Shown here: piece by piece, positions 7,538 to 17,014 of the stretch
How positions within the stretch are numbered: the first letter of the stretch is position 1
Layout of the letters: every line of letters starts with the position of its first letter
Origin: Clostridia bacterium
GTDB lineage: Bacteria > Bacillota > Clostridia > Oscillospirales > Acutalibacteraceae
Direction: 5' to 3'
Length of the DNA stretch: 39,815 nucleotides
NCBI GenBank assembly: GCA_017524165.1
Contig: JAFWUH010000045.1
Coordinates: 1-39,815, forward strand
Made by a program: the position numbers and the translations under genes
Notes under the pieces: model-generated
What the model was told of the DNA's origin: nothing
The model's database searches: none
Seen by the model: only the letters and a program-made list of their open reading frames with translations

Positions 7538-9196
7538 ATGCGCATTCGTACCATTTCTTCCCTGGAAAAATGCTTTTTAAACGATGATATTGCCTCAAAA
7601 GCCGAGTTGACGCATGCAACCATGCTGAAAAATGAATCGTTTCACTTTGAAATCTGCTTTGATACCGAAGAGCTATGCAATGATCGCATTGTTTTGCGTC
7701 TTGCAGTTGAGTCGCCTATTGCAGAATTTGTCACCGTGCGCCGTATCGAGCAGGTTCCGGTGCAAATGCCTGTTAACCGCGCCTTGGTGGATGACAATTA
7801 TCTGTCAACCGAGCCGGGGCTTTATCCCGATTTGTTGATGCCTTTGGATCGCTTTAACCGTGTGACGCTGAACAATTCGTTACAGTCGCTTTTTGTGGAT
7901 GTTGATCCGGACGGTCAGGTTTTACCGGGAAGCTATGATATCACTTTCCGTTTTACTGAGGAAGGTACCGACACGGAAAAAGCCGCCGTCACCTTTACGG
8001 TGGAGATTTTAGACGCCGAACTGCCGGAACAGTCGCTGATCTTCACCCAATGGTTTTACTGTGACTGTCTGCAAAGCTATTACGGAACCGAGGCGTTTGA
8101 CGAACGGCATTGGCAGATCATCGAAAACTTTATTTCCGCCGCTACGCGGCGCGGCATCAATATGATTTTGACCCCGGTTTTTACCCCGCCGCTCGACACC
8201 TATGTCGGGGGTGAGCGGCCGACCGCGCAATTGGTTGATATCACCGTGGAAAACGGCGTCTATTCCTTTGGTTTTGAGAAGCTGGGGCGTTGGGTGGACC
8301 TTTGTAACCGTCACGGCATCCGTTATTTTGAGATTGCCCACTTTTTCACGCAATGGGGCGCCGCGCACGCACCCAAGATCATGGCAACGGTAGATGGAGA
8401 ATATAAAAAGATTTTCGGTTGGGAAACGGTTGCGCACGGTTCGGAATATACCGCATTTCTCCACGCTTTTATTCCGGCGCTGTTAGCTTTTATGAAGCAG
8501 TTGGACGGAGCCGACAGGCGCTGTTACTTCCATATTTCGGATGAACCGACCTTTCCCAATTTAGAACAGTATAAGGCATCGCGCGAAGTGGTGCGCGAGC
8601 TGTTGACCGGCTATCCGGTGATCGACGCACTTTCCGATTACCGTTTTTATGAGTTGGGTGTGGTGGAACGGCCGATCCCTGCAAATAACGAAATTGAGCC
8701 GTTTTTAGATCACCGTGTGCCGAATTTGTGGTGCTACTATTGCACTTCTCAAAGCTTAAAGGTTTCCAACCGGTTTATGTCTATGCCCTCGGCGCGAAAC
8801 CGTATCATCGGTACGCAGTTCTATAAATATCATATTGAAGGTTTCCTGCACTGGGGCTTCAATTCCTACTTTAACCGTTATTCCTATGCCCCGGTCAATC
8901 CGTTTCATTGCACCGATGCGGAATACTTTGTTCCGGCGGGAGATGCGTTTCAGGTCTATCCTGCGCCCGACGGAACCGCATGGGAATCGTTACGGTTGGT
9001 CGTTTTTCACGATGCCATTCAGGATTTAGGCGCTTTGCAGTTGTGCGAACAGCTTTACGGGCGGGATTATGTGATGTCGTTGTTGGAAGATGGAATCGAA
9101 CCGATCACTTTCTCCTCCTACCCCAAAGACGCGGCGTATCTGTTGAACCTGCGTCAAAAGCTGAATCGCGCTATTGCCGAAAAATATCAAAAATAA
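7538..9196 (+). CDS. DUF4091 domain protein, glycoside-hydrolase-like
   Basis: About 552 residues, no signal peptide or membrane segment, so probably cytoplasmic. The N-terminal ~150 residues look like a beta-sandwich (SPIAEFVTVRRIEQVPVQMP; PGSYDITFRF). The rest has the features of a TIM-barrel sugar-active domain: TQWFYCDC, RGINMILTPVFTPP, YFEIAHFFTQWGA, CYFHISDEP and FLHWGFNSYFNRYSY. The acidic residues in HISDEP are candidate catalytic groups. This matches DUF4091, whose substrates are mostly unknown. Of the in-frame starts, ATG 7538 has AGAGG at proper spacing. The phosphoglycerate mutase gene follows after 12 bp, so they are likely one transcript. Confidence 0.75.
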   Translation: MRIRTISSLEKCFLNDDIASKAELTHATMLKNESFHFEICFDTEELCNDRIVLRLAVESPIAEFVTVRRIEQVPVQMPVNRALVDDNYLSTEPGLYPDLLMPLDRFNRVTLNNSLQSLFVDVDPDGQVLPGSYDITFRFTEEGTDTEKAAVTFTVEILDAELPEQSLIFTQWFYCDCLQSYYGTEAFDERHWQIIENFISAATRRGINMILTPVFTPPLDTYVGGERPTAQLVDITVENGVYSFGFEKLGRWVDLCNRHGIRYFEIAHFFTQWGAAHAPKIMATVDGEYKKIFGWETVAHGSEYTAFLHAFIPALLAFMKQLDGADRRCYFHISDEPTFPNLEQYKASREVVRELLTGYPVIDALSDYRFYELGVVERPIPANNEIEPFLDHRVPNLWCYYCTSQSLKVSNRFMSMPSARNRIIGTQFYKYHIEGFLHWGFNSYFNRYSYAPVNPFHCTDAEYFVPAGDAFQVYPAPDGTAWESLRLVVFHDAIQDLGALQLCEQLYGRDYVMSLLEDGIEPITFSSYPKDAAYLLNLRQKLNRAIAEKYQK

Positions 9197-9208
9197 GGTC
9201 TTGATAAA

Positions 9209-10432
9209 ATGAAGTATTTAGTTGTTCTTTGTGACGGTATGGCGGATACTGAGAATCCGGTCTTAGGCGGCAAAACACCCATGATGTGCGCCGAAAAGCC
9301 TAATATGGATCGGCTGGCGGCGACCGCCGAGGTCGGTCTTTGCCGCACCGTTGCCCCCGGTTTAAAGCCGGGCAGCGATGTTGCCAATCTTTCGGTGATG
9401 GGTTATGACCCGACCGTCAGTTATACCGGCCGTTCTCCGTTGGAGGCGGCGTCGATCGGTATTCCGCTCAAAGATACCGATGTCACCCTGCGCTGTAATT
9501 TGGTCACCCTCTCGGACGAGGCGAACTATCGTGACCGCCGCATGGTGGATTACTGCGCCGGAGATATCTCCACCGAAGAGGCTGCCGAGATCATTCAAAC
9601 GGTCGACCAACGGTTAGGCAACGAAACCTACCGCTTCTTCCACGGCGTGAGCTATCGGCATTGCCTGGTCGTGGATCACGGCACCACAGACCTCGGCAAC
9701 ATGACCCCGCCGCACGATATCAGCGGAAAGGTGATCGGCGACTATCTGAGTCAAAGCGAAAACGCGGCTCCGTTACTGGCTCTTATGGAAAAAAGCTGTG
9801 AAATATTAAAAGACCACCCTGTCAACCTTGCGCGCGTCAAAAAGGGTCTTCGCCCCGCCAACGCGATTTGGCTTTGGGGGGAGGGTACCCGTCCGCAGGT
9901 GGAGAATTTCTATGAGAAAAACGGCGTACACGGCTGTGTGATCAGCGCGGTCGACCTGCTGAAAGGCATCGGCAAATGCGCCGGGATGGAAACCCCGGAA
10001 GTTGCCGGCGCCACCGGCTATCTGGATACCAATTTTGAAGGCAAGACTGCCGCCGGCATTGATGCCTTTCGCCGCGGCATCGACCTCGTTTACCTGCACT
10101 TTGAAGCGCCCGACGAATGCGGACACCGCGGCGAAGCGGAAAACAAGGTTCGTTCGATCGAGGCGATCGACCGCCGTGTTTTAGCCCCGATGTTGGACTA
10201 CCTGAACAGCTGCGGCGACGATTACCGTATGCTGATCATGCCCGACCATCCGACGCCGCTTGATATCCGCACCCATTCCGCCGACCCGGTGCCGTATCTG
10301 TTGTTTGACAGCCGTCAACCGCAAAAAGGGGTTGCCGTCTTTACCGAAAAAACCGCCGCCCAAACCGGTATTTTTGTTGAGCACGGACCCGATATGATGA
10401 CAAAATTACTGCAACACGAAAAAAATGCTTGA
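9209..10432 (+). CDS. apgM: Cofactor-independent phosphoglycerate mutase, archaeal type
   Basis: 407 residues. Interconverts 3- and 2-phosphoglycerate; alkaline-phosphatase superfamily with two divalent metals. The N-terminal metal site LCDGMAD (7-13), the Ser-nucleophile region DVANLSVMGYDP (Ser62), and later metal-site segments HFEAPDECGHRG and MPDHPTP are all present. The family also includes homoserine-kinase-like members, but the residues fit ApgM. Weak ribosome binding site. The L10 leader promoter begins inside the last codons of this gene. Confidence 0.9.
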   Translation: MKYLVVLCDGMADTENPVLGGKTPMMCAEKPNMDRLAATAEVGLCRTVAPGLKPGSDVANLSVMGYDPTVSYTGRSPLEAASIGIPLKDTDVTLRCNLVTLSDEANYRDRRMVDYCAGDISTEEAAEIIQTVDQRLGNETYRFFHGVSYRHCLVVDHGTTDLGNMTPPHDISGKVIGDYLSQSENAAPLLALMEKSCEILKDHPVNLARVKKGLRPANAIWLWGEGTRPQVENFYEKNGVHGCVISAVDLLKGIGKCAGMETPEVAGATGYLDTNFEGKTAAGIDAFRRGIDLVYLHFEAPDECGHRGEAENKVRSIEAIDRRVLAPMLDYLNSCGDDYRMLIMPDHPTPLDIRTHSADPVPYLLFDSRQPQKGVAVFTEKTAAQTGIFVEHGPDMMTKLLQHEKNA

Positions 10433-10457
10433 CAAATGCTTTCTTTTCGATTAAAAT
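10429..10457 (+). promoter_or_regulatory. Promoter of rplJ-rplL operon
   Basis: Perfect -35 TTGACA (10429-10434), 17-bp spacer, -10 TAAAAT (10452-10457). The -35 overlaps the end of apgM. Confidence 0.8.
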
Positions 10458-10467
10458 ATCTGTATTG

Positions 10468-10583
10468 CTGATCCGAAGACAGTAGGTGACCGTTCCGGTC
10501 GTAAGCTTTGCGCCTGCCGAGGTGTGCGTGAAAGAATACTATTTTCATGTCCATCCTGTCTTTCGGGATGGACATTTTCTTTT
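10468..10583 (+). ncRNA. Ribosomal protein L10 leader with terminator-like hairpin
   Basis: The untranslated leader of rplJ contains the conserved L10-leader elements CCGAAGACAGTAGG (about 10475-10488) and GCCTGCCGAGG (about 10512-10522), which pair in the known structure bound by L10 or L10(L12)4 to repress its own operon. It ends in a 9-bp stem TGTCCATCC (10548-10556) with GGATGGACA (10566-10574) followed by a T-rich run to 10583, which looks like an attenuator. Confidence 0.88.
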
Positions 10584-10601
10584 CGGAGGTGAAATACTGA
10601 C

Positions 10602-11117
10602 ATGCCGAACGCAAAAGTTTTAGCACAAAAACAAGCGATGGTCGAGGAGCTTCGCACCAAATTGGACGCTGCTATCGTCGGCGTTATCGTCGACTACAAA
10701 GGAACTTCGGTTGCGGATGATACCGCACTCCGTAAGGAACTTCGTGAAAACGGTGTGGATTATTTCGTTGTGAAGAACACCCTGCTTGCCCGCGCTGTTG
10801 AAGGTACGGATTTAGCGGATATCACGCCGTTCCTGGAAGGCACTTCCGCCTTGGCGCTTTCCAATGAGGATTACACCGCCGCCGCCCGTATTCTCTGCAA
10901 GTTTGCCGAGAGTCACGAGCCGTTCCAGGTAAAAACCGGCTTCTTAGACGGTAAAGTTGTGGACACCGCCACCATTAACGACTTGGCAAAATTGCCCTCG
11001 AAAGAGGTTCTTCTTGCCACTGTTTTGTCTGCATTCCAGGCACCTATCGCAGCCTTTGCCCGCGCTGTTCAAGCCATCGTTGATAAAGACGGTGAAGGCG
11101 AATCCGCTGCAGAATAA
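10602..11117 (+). CDS. rplJ: 50S ribosomal protein L10
   Basis: 171 residues. Forms the base of the ribosomal stalk and binds L7/L12 dimers by its C-terminal helix. The N-terminal region [20 protein letters not shown] and [18 protein letters not shown] are typical of L10. Start ATG 10602 with GGAGGTG upstream. Followed by rplL after 35 bp; regulated by the upstream leader. Confidence 0.97.
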   Translation: MPNAKVLAQKQAMVEELRTKLDAAIVGVIVDYKGTSVADDTALRKELRENGVDYFVVKNTLLARAVEGTDLADITPFLEGTSALALSNEDYTAAARILCKFAESHEPFQVKTGFLDGKVVDTATINDLAKLPSKEVLLATVLSAFQAPIAAFARAVQAIVDKDGEGESAAE

Positions 11118-11152
11118 TTTTAAAAAAAATAATTAAATTGGAGGAAAATAAA

Positions 11153-11530
11153 ATGGCATCTGAGAAAATTACTGCTATGATTGAAGAGTTAAAAACACTC
11201 ACTGTTTTGGAACTTTCTGAATTGGTAAAAGCTGTTGAGGAGGAATTCGGCGTATCTGCCGCTGCTGCTGTTGCTGTTGCCGCTCCGACTGCCGGCGCTG
11301 CTGCCGCTGTTGAGGAGAAGACCGAATTTGATGTTGTTCTCAAAGAAGTCGGTTCCGAAAAGATTAAGGTTATCAAGGTTGTACGCGAAATCACTGGTTT
11401 GGGTCTTGCTGACGCAAAGGCTTTGGTTGACGGCGCTCCGAAGACCTTGAAGGAAGCTGCAAGCAAAGACGATGCAGAAGCTATTAAGGCAAAATTGGCT
11501 GAAGTCGGCGCTACGGTTGAGCTCCAGTAA
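11153..11530 (+). CDS. rplL: 50S ribosomal protein L7/L12
   Basis: 125 residues. Stalk protein that recruits translation GTPases. It has the N-terminal dimer domain ([20 protein letters not shown]), an Ala-rich hinge (about residues 35-55) and the C-terminal domain ([35 protein letters not shown]). The start is ATG 11153, placed 8 bp after GGAGG; an in-frame ATG 15 bp earlier is not supported. A strong terminator follows. Confidence 0.97.
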   Translation: MASEKITAMIEELKTLTVLELSELVKAVEEEFGVSAAAAVAVAAPTAGAAAAVEEKTEFDVVLKEVGSEKIKVIKVVREITGLGLADAKALVDGAPKTLKEAASKDDAEAIKAKLAEVGATVELQ

Positions 11531-11550
11531 TTTTTACGGCAATTCTGTTT

Positions 11551-11583
11551 GGGCAGTCACTGCGGTGACTGCCCGATTTTTTT
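11551..11583 (+). terminator. Terminator after rplL
   Basis: Perfect 10-bp stem GGGCAGTCAC (11551-11560) with GTGACTGCCC (11565-11574), TGCG tetraloop, then seven Ts. Confidence 0.93.
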
Positions 11584-11601
11584 GCCTATGAATAATTTTG
11601 G

Positions 11602-11630
11602 TTGATATTTCCGGTAAAAACAAGTATAAT
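11602..11630 (+). promoter_or_regulatory. Promoter of murD operon
   Basis: TTGATA (11602-11607), 17-bp spacer, perfect TATAAT (11625-11630). The start codon at 11660 is 29 bp downstream. Confidence 0.75.
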
Positions 11631-11659
11631 ATATATTGATGAAAAGTGAGGGATTTGCT

Positions 11660-13039
11660 TTGGATTTTAAACAGTTTTTTGAACAGATGCGCGGCAAACG
11701 CATTGCGCTTTGCGGCATTGGTGTCAGCAATACGCCGCTGGTCATGAGTTTTTTATCACAGGGCGCAAAGGTGACGGTTTGCGACCGCCGAAACCGTGAA
11801 CAGATCGGCGATTTGGCGGACGAATTAGAGTCCGCCGGCGCGAAATTGTGCTTGGGCGAACATTATCTGGATCATTTGGAAGCGGAAATCATTTTCCGCA
11901 CGCCGGGTATGAGCTTCCACCTGCCGGAATTAGAGGCGGCGCGCAAAAAAGGCATTGCCGTGACCAGTGAAATGGAGGTCTTTTTCGACCTCTGCCCCGC
12001 CACGATTTTTGCCGTGACCGGTTCGGACGGTAAAACGACGACCACCACGCTGATCGCCAAAATGCTGGAGGCGGAAGGCAAGACCGTTCATGTCGGCGGC
12101 AACATCGGCACGCCGTTATTGCCGCGTATTGCCGAAATCAAGCCCGAAGATTTCGTGGTGGTAGAGCTTTCTTCTTTCCAACTGATTTCGATGCGCAAGG
12201 GTCCCGATGTGGCGGTCGTGACCAATGTCGCGCCCAACCATTTGGATATCCATAAAGACATGGATGAATATGTTGCCGCCAAGAAAAATATTGTTTTGCA
12301 CCAAAACGCCTTTTCCCGCACCGTTTTGAATCGCGACAACGAAATCACCGAGAGCTTCCGCGAAGATGTCCGCGGTCAATCGCTGGGCTTCAGCATGGAG
12401 CGCAAGCTTCACAACGGCGCCTGGCTGGACGAAAACGGTCTGTTGCATATGGCATACCGCGGCATGGATGTGCCGATTCTGCATCGCGACGAAATTGCCG
12501 TCATCGGCGATCACAATGTCGCCAACTACCTGGCGGCCATTACCGCCGTCTGGGGCTATGTCGGGGTAGACAGTATTTGCCGCGTCGCCCGCGAATTCAA
12601 GGGCGTGGAACACCGGATCGAATTGATTCGCGAACTGGACGGCGTCAAATACTACAATGATTCGATTGCCTCCAGTCCGACGCGGACGATTGCCGGATTA
12701 AAGGCGTTCCGCTCGCCGGTCATACTGATTGCCGGCGGCTATGACAAGCACATTCCGTTTGAACCGATGGTGCCTTATATTCTGGACAAGGTAAAAATGC
12801 TGATTCTTTGCGGCGCTACCGCCGATAAAATCGAAGCCTGCGTCCGCAATCACCCCGATTATCACGGGAAACCCGAAATCGTTCGGGTGCAAGATCTGAA
12901 AGAGGCGGCCCAAACGGCACGCAAAAACGCCACAGCGGGGGATGTGGTCACCCTGAGTCCTGCCTGTGCGAGTTTTGACGCGTTTCCGAACTTTGCCGCC
13001 CGCGGAAATTACTTTAAGGAAGTTGTCGAAGCGTTATGA
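11660..13039 (+). CDS. murD: UDP-N-acetylmuramoyl-L-alanine--D-glutamate ligase
   Basis: About 459 residues. Adds D-Glu to UDP-MurNAc-L-Ala in cytoplasmic peptidoglycan precursor synthesis, using ATP. The N-terminal UDP-binding segment KRIALCGIGVSNTPL, the ATP P-loop VTGSDGKTTTT (about 119-129), central NVAPNHLDIH and C-terminal YYNDSIASSPTRT are all MurD hallmarks. I prefer TTG 11660 because GAGGGA lies 6 bp upstream and orthologues begin with a short DFKQF-like leader; ATG 11639 in the same frame is the alternative. Overlaps the next gene by 4 bp (ATGA). Confidence 0.93.
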   Translation: MDFKQFFEQMRGKRIALCGIGVSNTPLVMSFLSQGAKVTVCDRRNREQIGDLADELESAGAKLCLGEHYLDHLEAEIIFRTPGMSFHLPELEAARKKGIAVTSEMEVFFDLCPATIFAVTGSDGKTTTTTLIAKMLEAEGKTVHVGGNIGTPLLPRIAEIKPEDFVVVELSSFQLISMRKGPDVAVVTNVAPNHLDIHKDMDEYVAAKKNIVLHQNAFSRTVLNRDNEITESFREDVRGQSLGFSMERKLHNGAWLDENGLLHMAYRGMDVPILHRDEIAVIGDHNVANYLAAITAVWGYVGVDSICRVAREFKGVEHRIELIRELDGVKYYNDSIASSPTRTIAGLKAFRSPVILIAGGYDKHIPFEPMVPYILDKVKMLILCGATADKIEACVRNHPDYHGKPEIVRVQDLKEAAQTARKNATAGDVVTLSPACASFDAFPNFAARGNYFKEVVEAL

Positions 13040-14052
13040 GCAACCTGCAACAGGATTTATTGGCGCTTTCCCGTGCCGTCGGCGCGGGTTCGGTGCGCGG
13101 CGCCGCTGAAACGGCGGTCGGGTTGCTGTCGCCCTATGCCGACTGCGAAACCACCGATAATCTGACCGTTTTTGCAACCGTAAACGGCGCCTGCAACCGT
13201 ACACTTTTGCTGGACGCCCATTTGGATGAGGTATCCATGATCGTTACCGATATCGACGAAAACGGTTTTTTGACCGTTTCCGCCTGCGGGGGACTGGATC
13301 TCCGCGCCTTGCCCGCCCGTCCCGTTACGGTGCACGGCAGGCAGGAAATTCCGGCGGTTTTTTGCAGTGTGCCGCCGCACTTGTCGGACGGCGACCCCTC
13401 TTTTGACCGCATTGCCGACCTGAAAATAGACACACTTTTGGGCGCCGAAGCCAAAAAGGTGATCGCGGTGGGGGATACTGTTTCTTTCCGTGCCGAGCCG
13501 GTGCCGTTATCCGATACCCGTATCACCGGGAAATCGTTGGACAACCGCGCCTCGGTCGCAGTACTTGTCGAATTGGCACGGCGCTTTTCTGCCGAAAAGC
13601 CGCCGATGAATTTATGTTTTGTTTTGAGCGCTCAAGAGGAATTGGGTCTGCGCGGGATCCGCACGGCGGCGCACCGCGTTCAGCCCGACGAGGCGGTGGT
13701 GCTGGATGTCAGCTTTGCCGACGGGGTAGGTATTTCACCCTTGGATTGCGGCAACATGGGGAAAGGCGCTATGATCGGTTATTCCCCGGTGTTAGAACGG
13801 AAAATCAGCAAAAAATTGACCCGTCTTGCGCAAGATCATAAAATTCCCTATCAAATTGAGGTCATGGACGGTCACACCGGCACCAATGCCGACGCGGTCT
13901 CCCTGGTCGGTAACGGTATTCCGACCGGCTTGGTTTCGATTCCGTTGCGCAATATGCACACCGATGTCGAAACGGTCGATTTGTCCGATTTGAAGTCGGT
14001 CTGTGATTTGATCGAACACTATATCCGTGCGGGAGGTGGCTTCCGTGATTGA
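13036..14052 (+). CDS. M42 family metallopeptidase (first copy)
   Basis: 338 residues. M42 enzymes are large oligomeric di-metal aminopeptidases, also called glutamyl aminopeptidase or FrvX-like. Metal and catalytic residues are all present: LDAHLDE (His62, Asp64), KSLDNR (Asp169), QEELGLRG (Glu201, Glu202), LDVSFAD (Asp224) and NMHT (His308). Overlaps murD by 4 bp and the second M42 gene by 8 bp, so translation is probably coupled. It is a diverged paralogue of its neighbour; the two may form mixed complexes or differ in substrate. Confidence 0.88.
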   Translation: MSNLQQDLLALSRAVGAGSVRGAAETAVGLLSPYADCETTDNLTVFATVNGACNRTLLLDAHLDEVSMIVTDIDENGFLTVSACGGLDLRALPARPVTVHGRQEIPAVFCSVPPHLSDGDPSFDRIADLKIDTLLGAEAKKVIAVGDTVSFRAEPVPLSDTRITGKSLDNRASVAVLVELARRFSAEKPPMNLCFVLSAQEELGLRGIRTAAHRVQPDEAVVLDVSFADGVGISPLDCGNMGKGAMIGYSPVLERKISKKLTRLAQDHKIPYQIEVMDGHTGTNADAVSLVGNGIPTGLVSIPLRNMHTDVETVDLSDLKSVCDLIEHYIRAGGGFRD

Positions 14053-15055
14053 GTTGTTAAAACAGCTTTGTGAGCTGGACGGCGCTTCGGGAAATGAAGA
14101 CGCCGTACGCGCCTTTATCCTTTCCCAAATTGACGGTTTCTGCCGTTGGGAAGTGGACGCGCTCGGTAATATTCTGGCGCACAAAAAAGGAAAAAATCCC
14201 GCCAAACACCGTATTATGGTCGACGCGCATATGGATGAAGTCGGACTGATCATTACCCATATCACGCCGGACGGCTTTTTGCATTTTAAGACGGTCGGCG
14301 GCATCGACACCCCGGTTCTGCTTTTTCACCGGGTGCGGTTTGCCGGCGGATTTTACGGCGTGATCGGCGGCAAGCCGATCCACCTGACCACCGGCGAAGA
14401 AAAGAAAAAACTGCCCAAAATCGAGCAGTTGACCATTGATATCGGCGCGGCAAGCGCCGAAGAGGCGGCGCAAAAGGTTTCGGTCGGGGATGTTTGCGTC
14501 CTGACCGGTGAAACGGTGCAAAACGGTACCGTAGTGAAAGCCAAGGCGTTGGATGACCGTGTGGGATGTGCGGTTTTAATTACCCTCTTGAAAGAGGAAA
14601 GCGACTTTGATTTTGACGCTTCGTTTTCGGTGCAGGAAGAGGTCGGTCTGCGCGGCGCGCGGGTCGCCGCCCATCATTTGAACCCCGAATTTGCCCTTGT
14701 TTTAGAAGCCACGACCGCCGCCGATATTGCCGGTGTTCCGCCCGAGAAACAGGTCTGCCGACTGGGGGAGGGCGTTGCCGTCTCCTTTATGGACGGTGCC
14801 ACCGTTTATGATCGCGTTCTTTATCAGGCGGCGCTGGAAAGCGGACTCCCGGTACAACCCAAGCGCGGTACTTCCGGCGGCAACAACAGCGGCGCCGTGC
14901 ATCTGAGCCGCGACGGCGTGCGTACTTTGGCGCTTTCGGTGCCCTGCCGCTATATCCATTCCGCCTCCTGCGTGGCGGATGTGCGGGATATGGAAGCACA
15001 GCTGTGCCTGGCACGGTGGATGATCCGGCAGATCGCCGACGGACAGCTTTCATGA
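14045..15055 (+). CDS. M42 family metallopeptidase (second copy)
   Basis: 336 residues. Ligands are intact: VDAHMDEVG (His62, Asp64), KALDDRVG (Asp170), QEEVGLRG (Glu198, Glu199), LEATTAAD (Glu221) and YIHS (His305). The PKRGTSGGNNSG substrate-loop segment is typical of M42. GTG 14045 is chosen because GGGAGGTGG precedes it at good spacing; the longer frame from 14027 has no site. Overlaps the GNAT-like gene by 4 bp. Likely role is cytoplasmic peptide trimming; in an operon with murD, processing of peptides linked to cell-wall turnover is possible but unproven. Confidence 0.9.
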   Translation: MIELLKQLCELDGASGNEDAVRAFILSQIDGFCRWEVDALGNILAHKKGKNPAKHRIMVDAHMDEVGLIITHITPDGFLHFKTVGGIDTPVLLFHRVRFAGGFYGVIGGKPIHLTTGEEKKKLPKIEQLTIDIGAASAEEAAQKVSVGDVCVLTGETVQNGTVVKAKALDDRVGCAVLITLLKEESDFDFDASFSVQEEVGLRGARVAAHHLNPEFALVLEATTAADIAGVPPEKQVCRLGEGVAVSFMDGATVYDRVLYQAALESGLPVQPKRGTSGGNNSGAVHLSRDGVRTLALSVPCRYIHSASCVADVRDMEAQLCLARWMIRQIADGQLS

Positions 15056-15723
15056 TTCGTCTGACCGACCGTCTGCCCGAACTGACCGAGCCGGACGCCG
15101 TCGGCTTTAAACTGCACGCGCTCTTTGAATGCTATGCCGACACGGCGCTGTTTTGGACGCAGGAATCCCGCGACACCTGTTTCGGTCTGTTGGACGGACA
15201 TTTGATTCTGTCCGCAAAGCAACCGGTCGACCAAGAGTTGCGGCACTTTGTATCCTTTTTATCTCCAAAAAGCATTTTTACCCATCCCGAAACGCTTGCC
15301 AGCTTGGGTCTGACTGCCACCGAAACGGTTTTTGTCCTTGCCGCAAAAGGAACGCCGGGAGAAGTGCTTTCCGCCGACACGGTATCGAGCCGCGAAGTAT
15401 ATGAGCTGTTGTCGGTCGAAGGTCTGTCTCTGCCCGACTATCCGTCCTTTGCGGTCGACTATTGCCGCAAAATCAATCACGGTTTGGCATCCGTTTTCGC
15501 CCAAAAAGGGCGGGGTGCGGCAGTGACCTTGCTGCACGGGAATTACGCGTTATTAAACGGTCTTGCCAGTCATCAAAAAGGCTTTGGCAGTCTTGCCGTG
15601 CAACATATTCTCCACGAAAATGCGACCAAAACCGTTTTGGTTTGCTGTCGTGCACCCCTTTGCAAATTTTATAAAAAAAACGGCTTCTCCCCGGTGGGAC
15701 AAGCCGTTTATCAGGTGAAATAA
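15052..15723 (+). CDS. GNAT-like acetyltransferase-fold protein
   Basis: 223 residues. The C-terminal half resembles a GNAT domain: GLASHQKGFGSLAVQHILHE gives a degenerate acetyl-CoA loop and LCKFYKKNGFSPVGQAVY the usual last strand (FYxKxGF). The N-terminal half (LPELTEPDAVGFKLHALFEC) has no clear match. ATG 15052 overlaps the preceding stop in ATGA. Substrate unknown. Confidence 0.65.
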   Translation: MIRLTDRLPELTEPDAVGFKLHALFECYADTALFWTQESRDTCFGLLDGHLILSAKQPVDQELRHFVSFLSPKSIFTHPETLASLGLTATETVFVLAAKGTPGEVLSADTVSSREVYELLSVEGLSLPDYPSFAVDYCRKINHGLASVFAQKGRGAAVTLLHGNYALLNGLASHQKGFGSLAVQHILHENATKTVLVCCRAPLCKFYKKNGFSPVGQAVYQVK

Positions 15724-15724
15724 A

Positions 15725-17014
15725 ATGAGTTTTTTTGAAATTGATCCGCGGTTATCGGCGCTGGACCGTAAAGCGCTTGCCTTGGCAAAAGAACAGTTTG
15801 CCGAAATTGACCGCGTTACCGAATACAATCAACAGAAGGTTTTGGCGGCATTTATCCGTCACCGCGTGAGCGAGGCGCATCTCGGCGGCTCGACCGGTTA
15901 CGGTTACGGCGATATCGGCAGAGAAACTTTGGAACATATCATGGCTGATTGCATGGGCGCCGAGGACGCCTTGATCCGTCACAGCTTTGCCTCGGGCACG
16001 CATACCCTGTCGGTCGCCTTGTTCGGTCTGTTGCGGCCGAACGACCGTGTACTGTGTCTGACCGGTCGCCCGTACGATACCATTATCGGCGTGTTTGGCA
16101 TCGATGGATCTTCCGACGGTTCGCTTGCCGATTTCGGTGTAATTTACGATGAGGTGGCGTTGACGCCGGACGGCAAACCTGACTTGTCAGGTATCCGGCA
16201 GGCGCTTACCGCCCAAGAAGTGCAAGTCGCCTATATTCAACGCTCGCGCGGTTATTCCACCCGACCAAGTTTAACCGTTGAAGAAATTGAGGCATTATGT
16301 AAACTTGTCGAAGAGGTTTCCCCGCAAACGGTCATTATGGTCGACAACTGTTACGGCGAGTTCGTAGAAGAAAAAGAACCCTGCGATGTCGGAGCGGATC
16401 TGGTTGCCGGTTCCCTGATCAAAAATCCCGGCGGCGGCATTGCCCCCTCCGGCGGCTATATTGCCGGGCGGCAGGATTTGGTCGAACGGTGCGCCCATCG
16501 CATGACCTGTGCCGGCGTAGGGCGCGAAGTCGGCGCGACGCTGGGTCACAACCGCGAGCTGTATCTGGGTCTGTTCTCAGCGCCGCATGTTGTCGGCGAA
16601 GCCTTAAAAACCGCCGTCTACACGGCGGCGTTGTTCGGTGAATTAGGGTATTCCGTCGCGCCGCGCTTTGACGAAAAACGCGGCGACATTATCGAATGTG
16701 TTACCCTCGGCAGTGAAGAGGGGTTGGTTGCCTTTTGCCGCGGCATGCAGTCGGGTGCGCCGGTGGATTCCTTTGTGGTGCCCGAACCGTGGGACATGCC
16801 GGGCTATGACGATCCGGTCATTATGGCGGCGGGCGCCTTTACCGGCGGCGCCTCGATCGAGCTTTCGGCAGACGGACCCCTTCGTCCGCCGTACGCCGCA
16901 TGGATGCAGGGCGGACTCAATTTCCACAGTGCCAAAACCGGCGTTTTACTGGCGGCGCAAAGCATGCTTGAAGCCGGGGCACTCCATTTCAGTAACGAGG
17001 TGAACCGCGAATGA
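15725..17014 (+). CDS. PLP-dependent lyase, aluminium-resistance / methionine gamma-lyase family
   Basis: 429 residues, fold-type I PLP enzyme. The family (Met_gamma_lyase in domain databases; YnbB in B. subtilis) is broadly conserved in Firmicutes with poorly known function. SEAHLGGSTGYGYGDIGRE (49-67), RHSFASGTHTLS and IMVDNCYGEF (Asp207) lead to the Schiff-base lysine in GSLIKNPGGGIA (Lys233). Starts 2 bp after the GNAT stop and overlaps the next gene by 4 bp. Confidence 0.85.
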   Translation: MSFFEIDPRLSALDRKALALAKEQFAEIDRVTEYNQQKVLAAFIRHRVSEAHLGGSTGYGYGDIGRETLEHIMADCMGAEDALIRHSFASGTHTLSVALFGLLRPNDRVLCLTGRPYDTIIGVFGIDGSSDGSLADFGVIYDEVALTPDGKPDLSGIRQALTAQEVQVAYIQRSRGYSTRPSLTVEEIEALCKLVEEVSPQTVIMVDNCYGEFVEEKEPCDVGADLVAGSLIKNPGGGIAPSGGYIAGRQDLVERCAHRMTCAGVGREVGATLGHNRELYLGLFSAPHVVGEALKTAVYTAALFGELGYSVAPRFDEKRGDIIECVTLGSEEGLVAFCRGMQSGAPVDSFVVPEPWDMPGYDDPVIMAAGAFTGGASIELSADGPLRPPYAAWMQGGLNFHSAKTGVLLAAQSMLEAGALHFSNEVNRE

